From: Bhargavaea cecembensis
GTDB taxonomy: Bacteria; Bacillota; Bacilli; Bacillales_A; Planococcaceae
Reading direction: 5' to 3'
Assembly (NCBI RefSeq): GCF_001619585.1
Contig: NZ_LQNT01000009.1
Location: 434,001-498,000, forward strand
DNA: 64,000 nucleotides
Shown piece by piece: positions 10,301 to 17,557 of the stretch; position 1 is the first letter of the stretch, and each line of letters begins with the position of its first letter. The notes under the pieces were generated by a model. The model was not told the origin of the DNA and did no database searches. It worked only from the letters and a program-made list of their open reading frames with translations. A program made the position numbers and the translations under genes.

Positions 10301-10873
10301 CTGGGAGGCGAGGAGCGCCAGATATCCTTCGCTGTCCACATAGGCGGTGCCGAGCCGTTCCTCGATCTTGCTCATGAGCAGCTCCAGATCGTCAGCCTTG
10401 TCCAGCAGCGCCCGCGGAGCACCGGCCTGCTCAAGCTCGCCGTGCATATCGGTCATCGTCGCGCAATCGAGGCAGTAGCGGCTGAACTCCTTCAGCAGAT
10501 CTTCCAGCTGTTCGGTAAACCCCCGCTTATCGGCCGCCTGACGGAACAGCTTGAACTCTTCCCGATTTTCCGCAAGCAGGCTCCGGATCAGCATCCGATA
10601 GCCGAAGCCGTTCACTTCCGTCCGGGTAATCCCGCCCGTCTCCTGGAGAATGCGCCAGGCCAGACGCTTGAACGTCGCCACCTGCGCGCGGATCGTTCCG
10701 CCAAGCCCGAACTCTGTCGACAGGCTCTTCTCCATGGAAAACGACATCTGGTCCGGAACAACGACAAAAATCGGCGAACCGAGGGGGGCTTCCTTCAGCT
10801 TGCCGGCAATTTCTTTGCGGATCATCGTGGTCTTGCCAGAACCGGCCCGGCCGGTAATCAGCCTGAATGACAT
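7373..10873 (-). CDS. addB: ATP-dependent helicase/nuclease subunit B (AddB)
   Basis: A protein of 1166 residues, typical of AddB. Walker A GRAGSGKTT is at residues 8-16. The C-terminal nuclease has RVVDYKSSAR. An iron-sulfur cluster is predicted from one cysteine in SYFSCPFQHYA and three in CQTCAYRSVC near the C-terminus, the normal AddB arrangement. It is the first gene of an addB-addA-DUF418 operon. A TATAAT -10 lies upstream, and a LexA-like box (10926-10939) covers the -35 region, suggesting DNA-damage control. The ATG start follows AGGAGTGG. Confidence 0.97.
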   Translation of the reverse strand: MSFRLITGRAGSGKTTMIRKEIAGKLKEAPLGSPIFVVVPDQMSFSMEKSLSTEFGLGGTIRAQVATFKRLAWRILQETGGITRTEVNGFGYRMLIRSLLAENREEFKLFRQAADKRGFTEQLEDLLKEFSRYCLDCATMTDMHGELEQAGAPRALLDKADDLELLMSKIEERLGTAYVDSEGYLALLASQIRNSDLVKDAEVYVDGFVTFTTRELEIVEELMKHARRVTVVLPMEDPYGAPTGSQLFFNAQGSAARLMDSAKRNGVDTEDSIHLGIPRRFKSRALAHLESVFDQYPAPTASAEGDVELIRAADARAEVHAVARRIRNLMMSGMRYRDMAILYRQPEVYDELIETVFPLYDVPVFISRKKPMLHHPLIEFSRSVLEAVAEGWEYEDIFRAVKTDLFFPHGADPSEWRDRADRLENFVLANGIRGERWFDEKRWQVKRYRGLEFHRNVQTDEELAMQEDIHLIRDAVREPLANLEARLRRGRTGRDIATTLFTFMEELQVFDKIVDLRKHEEEAGRLFEAAEHDQAWNSWIGVLDQFVLMFGDRERPLGEFIQILDEGFDTLEFARIPPSIDQVTVTTADISRLMDMEAVFIIGVNDGVFPKRIDQEGLLSDREREWFMEIGFELAPTTKMRLMDEMYMAYRAFTTASSKLFISYPASDAEGKALIPSLYLKRIRQILPDAAESDVLNDPADLPEEESWKEYISHPRATLRYASARLRHEESEGELSVPWRSAIDFYRNDPYWSMIFGKVFRPSRRRGTERLEPGVTSALYGKEIGSSVSRVESYFSCPFQHYASFGLKLRERGEFTLDPPALGDLFHAALKWISDETGRRNLPWGSLSQTECLTLARDAVEAISPYFFNQILLSSSRYTYIKRKITRIIQRTLLGLSKQAKHSGFSPVAIEAAFGPGEKFPPLRVPLKRGGTMQLRGRIDRVDAAEVDGKPFIRVVDYKSSARALDLAEVYYGLSLQMLTYLDVALLNSDEWFGSEALPAGVLYMHVHNPMLRAESGVMDEAEIEAEAMKSYRMNGYVLDNPDVVLEMDKSLDGSSDTIPVRMNKNGTFSKTSKVLGPESLSLMREYVRRKHRQAGDSMIEGDTRVLPYRMKDRMPCQTCAYRSVCQFDPADPAQRYQALRQLTPEESIKMMKKEVLGDEDTGETR

Positions 10874-10893
10874 CGGCAGCCACTCCTTTCTGT

Positions 10894-10939
10894 TGGTGTT
10901 ACCATTATAATAGAAGAAACAAAGTCGAACAAACGTTCT
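10894..10939 (-). promoter_or_regulatory. Candidate addB promoter with overlapping LexA (SOS) box
   Basis: On the minus strand, TTGTTC, a 17-base gap and TATAAT form a sigma-A-type promoter ahead of addB. The plus-strand sequence CGAACAAACGTTCT at 10926-10939 matches the Bacillus LexA consensus CGAACRNRYGTTYG at 13 of 14 positions and covers the -35 element. LexA binding would block RNA polymerase. The sequence match is direct; SOS control is inferred. Confidence 0.6.
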
Positions 10940-10983
10940 GCATTATGTAATCGGATAGTTACTTCGGTTAAGGTGACGTCCGA

Positions 10984-11634
10984 TCAGTTCTCCTTTTCCC
11001 GTCGCTCTTCTTCCGCTGCGGTCTGCTCTTCCCGGATCGAACTGATGTCATTTTCCACTCTCTTGTCGAGCCATTTCTCCAATTGTTTTCCGCCGAGCCA
11101 AAGAAGGAAAATCACGATTGCCACCACTGCTGTACGTCCCGGCTGCGTAATCAGCGAACGGAGATCATGGCCAATAAAGCTTGCAATGCCGATCATCACA
11201 AACTTGCCGGCCATGAGTGTGAACAGATACACTTTTTTCTTCAGATTGGATAGGCCCGCCACGAGATTCACCAGTGCGGATGGCGTGAACGGGAAGCAGA
11301 GCAGCACGAATAGCGGCCCGAAACTGTTCCGTTCCACCCATTGGATCAGTTTCCTGACGCGCTCACTTTTCGTGAGGAACCGGAACACCTTTGCATCCCC
11401 GTATTTCCTGATGAGGAGAAACACCGTATAGGACCCCGCGACTGTTCCGCCCCAACTGATCAGGAAACCGAACAGGAAGCCATACGCATTGGCATTTGCA
11501 ATGACGAACACAAACAGAGGCAGAAACGGAAGAAACGCCTCGATAAACGGCAGCAGAAAGCCCAAGAGAGGTCCAAGCGCCCGGTATTGTGATGTCAGTT
11601 CATACAAGGTGTCAAGATCCAGCCAGTTCTCCAT
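10984..11634 (-). CDS. TVP38/TMEM64 (DedA-like, VTT domain) membrane protein
   Basis: A 216-residue protein with about five membrane segments. It has the VTT-domain pattern: FLPFIEAFLPFLPLFVFVIANA near the N-terminus, then SWGGTVAGSYTVFLLIRKYG and LLCFPFTPSALVNLVAGLSN. The last 40 residues are a charged cytosolic tail. It resembles Bacillus subtilis YhjE, which also lies near addAB. Proteins of this superfamily are linked to phospholipid movement across membranes, but the role here is unknown. The ATG start follows GGAGGTAGGAC. It is transcribed towards addB but separated from it by about 110 bases. Confidence 0.87.
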   Translation of the reverse strand: MENWLDLDTLYELTSQYRALGPLLGFLLPFIEAFLPFLPLFVFVIANANAYGFLFGFLISWGGTVAGSYTVFLLIRKYGDAKVFRFLTKSERVRKLIQWVERNSFGPLFVLLCFPFTPSALVNLVAGLSNLKKKVYLFTLMAGKFVMIGIASFIGHDLRSLITQPGRTAVVAIVIFLLWLGGKQLEKWLDKRVENDISSIREEQTAAEEERREKEN

Positions 11635-11720
11635 GTCCTACCTCCGACCCGGTTTCAAGTGTCATTTCCCTTATTTTACGCTATTCATGCAACTCTACAA
11701 AATCAGGCGTCCGCAAGGAA

Positions 11721-11748
11721 TTGTTTGTAGTATAATTCTAATTATAAT
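11721..11748 (+). promoter_or_regulatory. Candidate sigma-A promoter of azlCD
   Basis: TTGTTT (11721-11726), a 16-base spacer and TATAAT (11743-11748). Transcription would begin near 11755, downstream of an in-frame ATG at 11750, which supports the later start at 11771 for azlC. Confidence 0.55.
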
Positions 11749-11770
11749 CATGCAAGAAAGATGGGATATT

Positions 11771-12496
11771 ATGCAAAGAGAAGGCCTTGCAGCCGGCCTG
11801 AAGGCGGGGCTTACCATTGCGATCGGCTACTTCCCGGTGGCGCTTACGTTCGGTCTGCTCGCCAAGACAACCGGGCTTTCCCTGACCGAGACGGTTGCCA
11901 TGAGCATGTTTGTCTTTGCCGGCGCCGCACAGTACATATCCCTCAGCCTGATTGCGGCCAAAGTGGACCCCGTTCTGATTGTGCTGAATACATTCATTGT
12001 GAACATCCGCCACTTTCTTATGACGGCTTCGCTCAATGAAAAGATGCAGCCCGACGCCAGATGGAAAAAAGCGGTCTACGCATTCGGCATCACGGACGAG
12101 ACATTTTCTGTGATCTCCACTACCGGCGAGGGACGTGTCCGGACATCTTATGCAGCCGGTGTCATCATCCTGTCCTATGCAAGCTGGGTCATCTTCAGCG
12201 GTGTCGGGCATATCATCGGGGCCAACCTGCCGCTTTTCCTGCAGGCTGCGATGTCGATCGCGCTTTACGCCATGTTTGTCGCGCTCCTCGTCCCTTCCCT
12301 GAAAGGCAACCGGAAGATTGTCCTGCTCGCCCTGACCGCTGCCGCCATGAACGGATTTTTCTTCTGGACGGGGCTGCTGTCCACCGGCTGGGCGATCATG
12401 GTGTCAACACTCGCCTCTGCCGTGATTGTCGAAGTGCTCTACGCCCGCCGCGGAAAAGTGCTCCGACGCGCGGTTGAACGAAAGGAGGGTGCCTGA
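11771..12496 (+). CDS. azlC: AzlC-family branched-chain amino acid permease, large subunit
   Basis: A 241-residue integral membrane protein. It begins QREGLAAGLKAGLTIAIGYFPVALTFG and has the AzlC hallmarks MSMFVFAGAAQYISLSLIA and TFIVNIRHFLMTASL. AzlC acts with the small AzlD subunit to export branched-chain amino acids. The next gene encodes AzlD and overlaps its stop by one base (TGATG). The start at 11771 is chosen because the predicted transcript begins after the more upstream ATG codons. No AzlB-type repressor gene is adjacent. Confidence 0.93.
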   Translation: MQREGLAAGLKAGLTIAIGYFPVALTFGLLAKTTGLSLTETVAMSMFVFAGAAQYISLSLIAAKVDPVLIVLNTFIVNIRHFLMTASLNEKMQPDARWKKAVYAFGITDETFSVISTTGEGRVRTSYAAGVIILSYASWVIFSGVGHIIGANLPLFLQAAMSIALYAMFVALLVPSLKGNRKIVLLALTAAAMNGFFFWTGLLSTGWAIMVSTLASAVIVEVLYARRGKVLRRAVERKEGA

Positions 12497-12807
12497 TGGG
12501 TAGCTGGTACTGGTGGATGCTGCTCGGCATGGCGGTCGTGACCTACCTGCCTCGTGCCATCCCGCTGACCTTTCTGGAAGGGAAAGAACTGCCGCCCGCA
12601 GTGTCCGGTGTACTGCGGAATATTCCGTTTGCCGTCCTCGGTGCGCTGATCTTTCCTGCAATCCTGTACGCCCAGCCGGATGACCTGCTGTTTGGAGTGA
12701 TCGGTTTTGCATCGGCCGCGCTAATCGCCTGGATGGGCGGCGGTGTCATGGGGACCGTCCTCGGAACAATTGCCATCCTTGCAGTGTACAGCCTGCTGGC
12801 CGGCTGA
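12496..12807 (+). CDS. azlD: AzlD-family branched-chain amino acid export, small subunit
   Basis: A 103-residue protein with about four membrane helices. It has the AzlD signatures MAVVTYLPRAIPLTFL and LRNIPFAVLGALIFPAIL. It overlaps azlC by one base and has its own AAAGGAGGG ribosome site, so the two subunits should be made in a fixed ratio. It probably completes the AzlC exporter in the membrane. It ends about 20 bases before a bidirectional terminator shared with csbA. Confidence 0.92.
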   Translation: MGSWYWWMLLGMAVVTYLPRAIPLTFLEGKELPPAVSGVLRNIPFAVLGALIFPAILYAQPDDLLFGVIGFASAALIAWMGGGVMGTVLGTIAILAVYSLLAG

Positions 12808-12825
12808 AATTGCCTCAACAGATAA

Positions 12826-12858
12826 AACGACCTGGCGCATTTGCGCCAGGTCTTATTT
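12826..12858. terminator. Bidirectional terminator between azlD and csbA
   Basis: A 9-bp perfect stem ACCTGGCGC/GCGCCAGGT (12830-12838 with 12843-12851). It has T-rich sequence to the right and A-rich sequence to the left, and sits between convergent genes. Confidence 0.8.
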
Positions 12859-12859
12859 G

Positions 12860-13117
12860 TTATTCCGGATTCTGCTTTTGTTCCTGCTTTGTCCGTTCCC
12901 TCATCCTGCCTGCAAGGTAAAACCCTGCGGTAAGTGACAACGCATCGATTGTATACAGCAGCCAAGTGTGCGTGTATCCGGCATAGACGGACGCCGCGAT
13001 CAATGCAACAGTCAGGACAAGCCCGACAACATGATGGTAGGTCACCCGGGTGAACAGGACGACCAGTGCCGCCGGCAGGAAAAGTGCCAGGATGATTTTG
13101 AGTGCGTATGATTCCAC
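12860..13117 (-). CDS. csbA: CsbA-family small membrane stress protein
   Basis: An 85-residue protein with about three membrane helices and a short charged tail ending RTKQEQKQNPE. The pattern ALVVLFTRVTYHHVVGLVLT is typical of CsbA, a membrane protein of the sigma-B stress regulon in Bacillus subtilis. The GTG start is preceded by GGGGAGGGGG. It lies 30 bases downstream of minJ on the same strand and may be read through from it. I saw no strong sigma-B promoter directly before it. Its biochemical function is unknown. Confidence 0.85.
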   Translation of the reverse strand: MESYALKIILALFLPAALVVLFTRVTYHHVVGLVLTVALIAASVYAGYTHTWLLYTIDALSLTAGFYLAGRMRERTKQEQKQNPE

Positions 13118-13147
13118 AGGCCGATCCCCCTCCCCTGCGAATACCGG

Positions 13148-14317
13148 TCAACGTACGACGAGAAGACCCATCCGGTGGTGATCGTGACGGAAGATGACAT
13201 GCTGGCAGAGCCGCAGCTCCCCTTCCCTATTGAGCACCTCGACGCGGCAGTGGGCCGCGTTGACCTGGATGGCCTCGTACAGTTCCCGTTCGTCCGTCAC
13301 AGTGATACCGTTAACCTTCCGGATAGTCTCGCCCGGAAGGATCCCCATCTTGTCGGCAGGAGATTCAGGAAGGACTGCGGCCACGACCACGCCGTCACTT
13401 CTCGGGGAGACCGCAAAATTCCCTTTATTTTCCTGCACGACTGCCTTAATGGCGATGACCATCCGTACGATCAGTCCGATGGCAAGGACGGCCCAACCGG
13501 CCAGCGGCTCCCAGAGTCCGAGCAGAGCGCCTGCCGCGACACCAAGGCCGGTTGCGAAGACCGCCCGGCCATACCCGCCATAAACCTGTTCCGGCAGAAT
13601 ATGCTTTGCCGTATGCTCAAAGCCGATCACCGCCGGGATGAAGATCAGGTAATAGGACGTTCCGCCAAGCGTGAACTGCGGCCAATACGGAAGCATTTCT
13701 CCAATCGGGCCGCCCGGAATCGCAAAAAGAAGCGGCAGCATCCACAGGCGCTTGGTCCGGTATGCGGCTCCCTGCAGTCCCCTGGCAGTCTCCAGCAGGA
13801 ACGGAGAAGCATCCCGGGCACCATACTTGCGGATCAGAAGTCCTTCGGCCGCCGTGAGCAGGCCGGCAATCACCGTGATGGTGACTGCCTCCTCGCCAGT
13901 GATCCCGGCATAGGTCCACCCGATCACCGGCCAGTCGGTCGCGACATCATACCGGCCGAGCAGCCAGTAGGCAAGTGCGGCAAGTCCGGCAGTATAGATC
14001 GGGGCTCCCGCCTGGTATCGGAAGAGGAGTACGGCTGCCAGCATAAAGCCGCAGAACAACACGAGCCATCCCTTCGGCACGACAAGCCCTGCCCCTGCAA
14101 TAATCAGCGACAGGACGAGTGCAGCCAGCCACGACTGTTTTAGCAGACCGCGGAACTCGGCAAGACCTTCATCCACCCTTACCCGGAAATGCCTCCGCTC
14201 CCGCTTGACCCTCGTATAGCCCAGAAGAACAGAGAATAACAAAATGATATAAAGCAGCGGGTTCATAAAAAACTTTCCCGCGCCATGCAGCAATTCAATC
14301 ATAATTTCCTGGAACAT
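13148..14317 (-). CDS. minJ: MinJ, PDZ-containing division-site topology protein
   Basis: A 389-residue membrane protein with several N-terminal helices and a C-terminal PDZ domain over roughly the last 90 residues (VVAAVLPESPADKMGILPGETIRKVNG). MinJ bridges DivIVA to MinCD and keeps Z rings away from poles. Length and topology match Bacillus MinJ. The ATG at 14317 is chosen over an earlier ATG at 14350 because homologous N-termini begin just before the IELLHGAGKFF-type segment. The gene follows ctpB, the order seen in Bacillus, but no swrA is present between them. Confidence 0.88.
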   Translation of the reverse strand: MFQEIMIELLHGAGKFFMNPLLYIILLFSVLLGYTRVKRERRHFRVRVDEGLAEFRGLLKQSWLAALVLSLIIAGAGLVVPKGWLVLFCGFMLAAVLLFRYQAGAPIYTAGLAALAYWLLGRYDVATDWPVIGWTYAGITGEEAVTITVIAGLLTAAEGLLIRKYGARDASPFLLETARGLQGAAYRTKRLWMLPLLFAIPGGPIGEMLPYWPQFTLGGTSYYLIFIPAVIGFEHTAKHILPEQVYGGYGRAVFATGLGVAAGALLGLWEPLAGWAVLAIGLIVRMVIAIKAVVQENKGNFAVSPRSDGVVVAAVLPESPADKMGILPGETIRKVNGITVTDERELYEAIQVNAAHCRVEVLNREGELRLCQHVIFRHDHHRMGLLVVR

Positions 14318-14401
14318 CCGACTGTCACCATCCCCGGTTCTAAACAACAAATCTACTTCATTACTTCATTCTATCAAACCCGGGGTAGGATGAGAATGGT
14401 T

Positions 14402-15835
14402 TTAGTTGCCGGACTTCAATACATGTTTCATATATCCGACGGCGAGTTGCAGCTGATCATCATTTTTCTCGTCCGCCTTATACTCGATCACTTTGGCTCG
14501 GAGGGCCCGGAAGAAGGCATCGTCCATGGCTCCGCCGGGATCGAGCTTCTCATTATCCCTGAACCGCTCGACTGCCTTCAGTGTCGTTTCGTCATAGTAG
14601 CCGTCCTCGCGCGTCACGTCATAGCCCAGTGCCGCCATCACCCGCTGTGCATAACCCACGTCTTCCCCGTAGTCACCGGGCTGGAAACTGCCCTCGACCG
14701 GCATGACGGGCAAACCGTAAAGCGCCTGCTGCTTGGATTCAAGGTCCGGCTTGATGCCCTTGCCGTGGATCCATTCTCCGGAAGGGGTCAGCCACTTATG
14801 AGTTGAAAGCTTCATCTCACCGCCATTTGAGAGCGGCCACGTTTCCTGAACTGTCCCTTTGCCGAAGCTGACGGTGCCGATGATAAACGCCCGTCCGTTG
14901 TCCCTGAGCGCGCCGCTCAGCACTTCGCTTGCAGAAGCGCTGCCCTTGTCCTGGAGGAGCACTGTTTTCATCCGGCGCATCGCCTTTCCGTATTCCTCAT
15001 CTTCCGGCTGTTCGGAGCGGACCGGCTCTTTAACCCCTTCGGCGTTCTGCATGAAGGCGAAGACCGTACCTTCCCGGAGCAGGCTGCCCGCAATCTTGGA
15101 CACGCTGAAAAGGTAACCGCCGGGATTCCCGCGTACGTCGATGATGAACCCGTCCGCACCCTGACTGATCAGTTTCTTCGTATGGGTTTCCCATTCACCG
15201 GCCGTTTCCTCGCCGAACATCGAAATGGTCACAACTCCAACCTGATAGCCCTCTTTTTCGATCATCCGGCTGTTCACCGTTTTAACCGGGATCGCGCTTC
15301 TCTTCATCGCCACTTCCAGATGCCTGTCCTCATCCGGCCGGAATATGGTAAGCGTCACATCCGTCCCTTCCGCGCCTTTGATCAGGGAAAGCAGTTCTTT
15401 CATCGTCTTCCCGTCCACACGTTCTCCATCAACACGGACAATTTCATCGTACGGGAGTATACCCGCTTTTTCTGCGGGCGAGTTGCGGACAGGAGCCACG
15501 ATGATGAAGCGCCCCCTCGATTCCGTAATTTCCGCACCAATCCCGACACGCTCGTCCGACAGTGATTCCTCATGGGCAGCCGCTTCCTCTTCCGTCATGT
15601 ATGTACTGTACGGATCGTTCAGCACATCGGCCATCCCCCTGACGGCTCCTTCTACCAGCTCGTCCCCTCCTACACGGTGGACAGCCTTTTCCAAGATCAG
15701 GTCATACGCCTCATCGATCGGCTTCTTGCCGCTGACGGGCTCCGCCGATTCACCTTTCCCGTTCTGGACAAAGTAGAAAATTCCGCCCGCAGCCGCGCAG
15801 ACCGCCACAAACATCAAAAATCGGCTCATGCGCAT
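14402..15835 (-). CDS. ctpB: S41 carboxy-terminal processing protease CtpB
   Basis: About 477 residues with an N-terminal membrane anchor, a PDZ domain (about 95-175), the S41 protease domain, and a C-terminal peptidoglycan-binding domain (YAQRVMAALGYDVT onward). The catalytic set is Ser301 in GSASASE, Lys326 in SFGKGTVQ and Gln330. CtpB cleaves SpoIVFA during sporulation to activate pro-sigma-K processing. The ATG at 15835 follows GGAGGAGGG. About 100 bases upstream lies an array of four direct repeats with 21-bp period (15936-16008). The next gene is minJ. Confidence 0.94.
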   Translation of the reverse strand: MRMSRFLMFVAVCAAAGGIFYFVQNGKGESAEPVSGKKPIDEAYDLILEKAVHRVGGDELVEGAVRGMADVLNDPYSTYMTEEEAAAHEESLSDERVGIGAEITESRGRFIIVAPVRNSPAEKAGILPYDEIVRVDGERVDGKTMKELLSLIKGAEGTDVTLTIFRPDEDRHLEVAMKRSAIPVKTVNSRMIEKEGYQVGVVTISMFGEETAGEWETHTKKLISQGADGFIIDVRGNPGGYLFSVSKIAGSLLREGTVFAFMQNAEGVKEPVRSEQPEDEEYGKAMRRMKTVLLQDKGSASASEVLSGALRDNGRAFIIGTVSFGKGTVQETWPLSNGGEMKLSTHKWLTPSGEWIHGKGIKPDLESKQQALYGLPVMPVEGSFQPGDYGEDVGYAQRVMAALGYDVTREDGYYDETTLKAVERFRDNEKLDPGGAMDDAFFRALRAKVIEYKADEKNDDQLQLAVGYMKHVLKSGN

Positions 15836-15935
15836 CTGACATCCCTCCTCCGTCCAAGTGTATGAACAGAGCAGGAAGCGTACGACACGCATGGCCGATT
15901 TTTATATTCCGGAGGGCCGGAACTGATGATCTTTA

Positions 15936-16008
15936 CTTAACAGTCGAGGGTTCTTTCTTAACACTCACGGCTGTAATCTTAACACTCTGGGCATTAATCA
16001 TAACACTC
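15936..16008 (+). repeat. Four-copy direct repeat with exact 21-bp period
   Basis: Ten-base cores CTTAACAGTC, CTTAACACTC, CTTAACACTC and CATAACACTC start at 15936, 15957, 15978 and 15999. Each is spaced by exactly 21 bases, two helical turns. Spacers between cores are not conserved. The array fills the gap between the stop of the thioredoxin-like gene and the start of ctpB. The TTAACA core resembles PhoP-type boxes, but those have about 11-bp period. A phased protein-binding site or dispersed genomic repeat are both possible. Confidence 0.8.
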
Positions 16009-16038
16009 GCCGATATTTTGCCAGCTATCCCTCGCCAT

Positions 16039-16668
16039 TCAGTCGATATTTGCAGTCAGGCTCCTCATCATCTCAGCATCCATCGGTCCCCGGACCACAT
16101 GGCGGATGACGCCGGATGTATCGATGATGTAGGTGGTCGGGATAGTGATGACCCGATAGACATCCATCTGCTCCCCTTCCACATCAAGCGGAATGGGGAA
16201 TGTCAGGCCGAATTCATCTACAAACGACTGAATGTTTTCCATCACCTTTTCCTTATCGCCGCGCTCGGATGTCGAGAGGTTAACGGCGATCACCCGGACA
16301 CCGGCCTCCTCGGCTTCCTCCTCGTGGAACTCCTGCATATGCGGCATCTCCGCACGGCACGGTCCGCACCAGGATGCCCAGAAATTCAAAATCACTTTCT
16401 CGCCGCGGAGATCCGAGAGTGTCAGCTCTCCCCCGTCAAGCGTTTCCAGTGTGAAATCGGGTGCCGCCTCCCCTTTGGCAATCCCCTCACCGGGTTCCTC
16501 GGCAGTTTCGGTGTCTGCTTCTTTCTGCATTTCAGACTGGGTCAATTCCCGTTCCAGTTGCTTTTTCTGCCCGCTGAGGCCATCATTCGCAGTATCTTTC
16601 AGCATAATGCCGATCATTACTGCGATCATGGCCAGTGCGATGATCGATCCGAACCACTTTTTATTCAT
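16039..16668 (-). CDS. ResA/TlpA-like membrane-anchored thiol-disulfide oxidoreductase
   Basis: A 209-residue protein. A single N-terminal membrane segment (about 10-23) is followed by a charged linker and a thioredoxin fold. The active site FWASWCGPCRAEMPHM places the cysteines at 101 and 104. The cis-proline region is ITIPTTYIID. Such proteins reduce disulfides outside the membrane, for instance apocytochrome c. A haem-c lipoprotein (cccB) lies 4 kb away. The ATG overlaps the stop of the upstream membrane-protein gene by 4 bases, so they are probably made together. Confidence 0.9.
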   Translation of the reverse strand: MNKKWFGSIIALAMIAVMIGIMLKDTANDGLSGQKKQLERELTQSEMQKEADTETAEEPGEGIAKGEAAPDFTLETLDGGELTLSDLRGEKVILNFWASWCGPCRAEMPHMQEFHEEEAEEAGVRVIAVNLSTSERGDKEKVMENIQSFVDEFGLTFPIPLDVEGEQMDVYRVITIPTTYIIDTSGVIRHVVRGPMDAEMMRSLTANID

Positions 16669-17285
16669 TTGTTATGCCTCCTGCCTGCCGATAAAAAACT
16701 GAGTTGATAAAGACCAATAATAACGGTCGAGACAAACGGCAACCCGCCGAAACCGTCAGGCTGAAAAGCTGCCGCAATCAAGTGGACCGCCAGAAACAAC
16801 ACGGTCAGCTGCCGTTGCCAGAGGTTCGAGACATCCGCCCGTAAAACGGTCAGAATGAACAGCATGCTGAACATAACCACGGTCACGGTCTCCGGCAGCG
16901 GACCGTTCTCGTTCAGAATCGCCATCATGATCTGATAGACACTTTGGACAGCCACAGCCGACATCAGGACGGCCGGTGATCCGGCCGCACCCTTTCTCCA
17001 AAGAAAGAAGAGGGCCGCCAGAATGCCGGCCAATGCTCCTGTCAGGCCGCCGTTGTAGTAAAGGAGGGACATGGGTGCTTTCAGGAAATTGCCGAAGTCG
17101 GTCAGCACGTAGCTGCCTTTCCAGATGACAACAAAATAAAACGCTGCATCCCCATACAGCCCGGCCTGCCGGCTGCCGAACCTGAACCGGAGGAGAATAT
17201 AGGCTGCAATCAGTGCAGCCAGTGCTGACAGATGGGAAGTCGGCACAGATAATTTAAAGATGGTGATGGCTTCCGTCACTTGCAT
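16665..17285 (-). CDS. Six-helix membrane protein of unknown function, coupled to a TlpA-like oxidoreductase
   Basis: A 206-residue integral membrane protein with about six hydrophobic helices. Motifs include FYFVVIWKGSYVLTDFGNFL and a glycine-rich YNGGLTGALAGI. I do not recognise a named family with confidence; the WK-S-Y and YNGG patterns faintly recall prolipoprotein diacylglyceryl transferase-like folds, but key residues are not evident. The ATG start follows GGAGGC. It overlaps the following thioredoxin-like gene by 4 bases. It could pass electrons to, or anchor, that partner; this is inference. Confidence 0.7.
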   Translation of the reverse strand: MQVTEAITIFKLSVPTSHLSALAALIAAYILLRFRFGSRQAGLYGDAAFYFVVIWKGSYVLTDFGNFLKAPMSLLYYNGGLTGALAGILAALFFLWRKGAAGSPAVLMSAVAVQSVYQIMMAILNENGPLPETVTVVMFSMLFILTVLRADVSNLWQRQLTVLFLAVHLIAAAFQPDGFGGLPFVSTVIIGLYQLSFLSAGRRHNK

Positions 17286-17516
17286 GGCTGTGCCTCCGGC
17301 AGGATGTTTTCATCTTCAAGAGTAGAGGATGGAGCTCCTGTCCGTCCACCTTCGGGCACGGGCCCAAAGAAAATCTTGTCCATTCTATGACACGGCGCTG
17401 AACAAATAGAAGGAGCCGGCGAGTTTACAGTTCCGATGCAGATTTCTGCTGCAGGCCTTCGAAGAGAAGCCTTTTTAGCACAACGGTAATCATTCCCTGC
17501 TCTGACTTTCAGACAA

Positions 17517-17548
17517 AGAAAAATCCCGCCTTTTAAAGGCGGGATGGA
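17517..17548 (-). terminator. Terminator of the M23 peptidase gene
   Basis: ATCCCGCC/GGCGGGAT stem around 17525-17547, followed on the minus strand by TTTTTC. It lies just after the stop codon at 17558. Confidence 0.85.
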
Positions 17549-17557
17549 TCATCCTGT

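Noticed and set aside
11489-11770. N-terminal extension of azlC of about 94 codons
   Set aside because: It overlaps the TVP38 gene on the other strand and lies upstream of the predicted azlC promoter.
15936-16008. CRISPR array
   Set aside because: Cores of ten bases with 11-base gaps and only four copies do not fit CRISPR repeats or spacers, and no cas genes are present.
15862-16707. Plus-strand open frame containing a heptad-like FLTLTAV-type peptide repeat
   Set aside because: The peptide repeat is only a translation of the 21-bp DNA repeat, and the rest is antisense to the thioredoxin-like gene.
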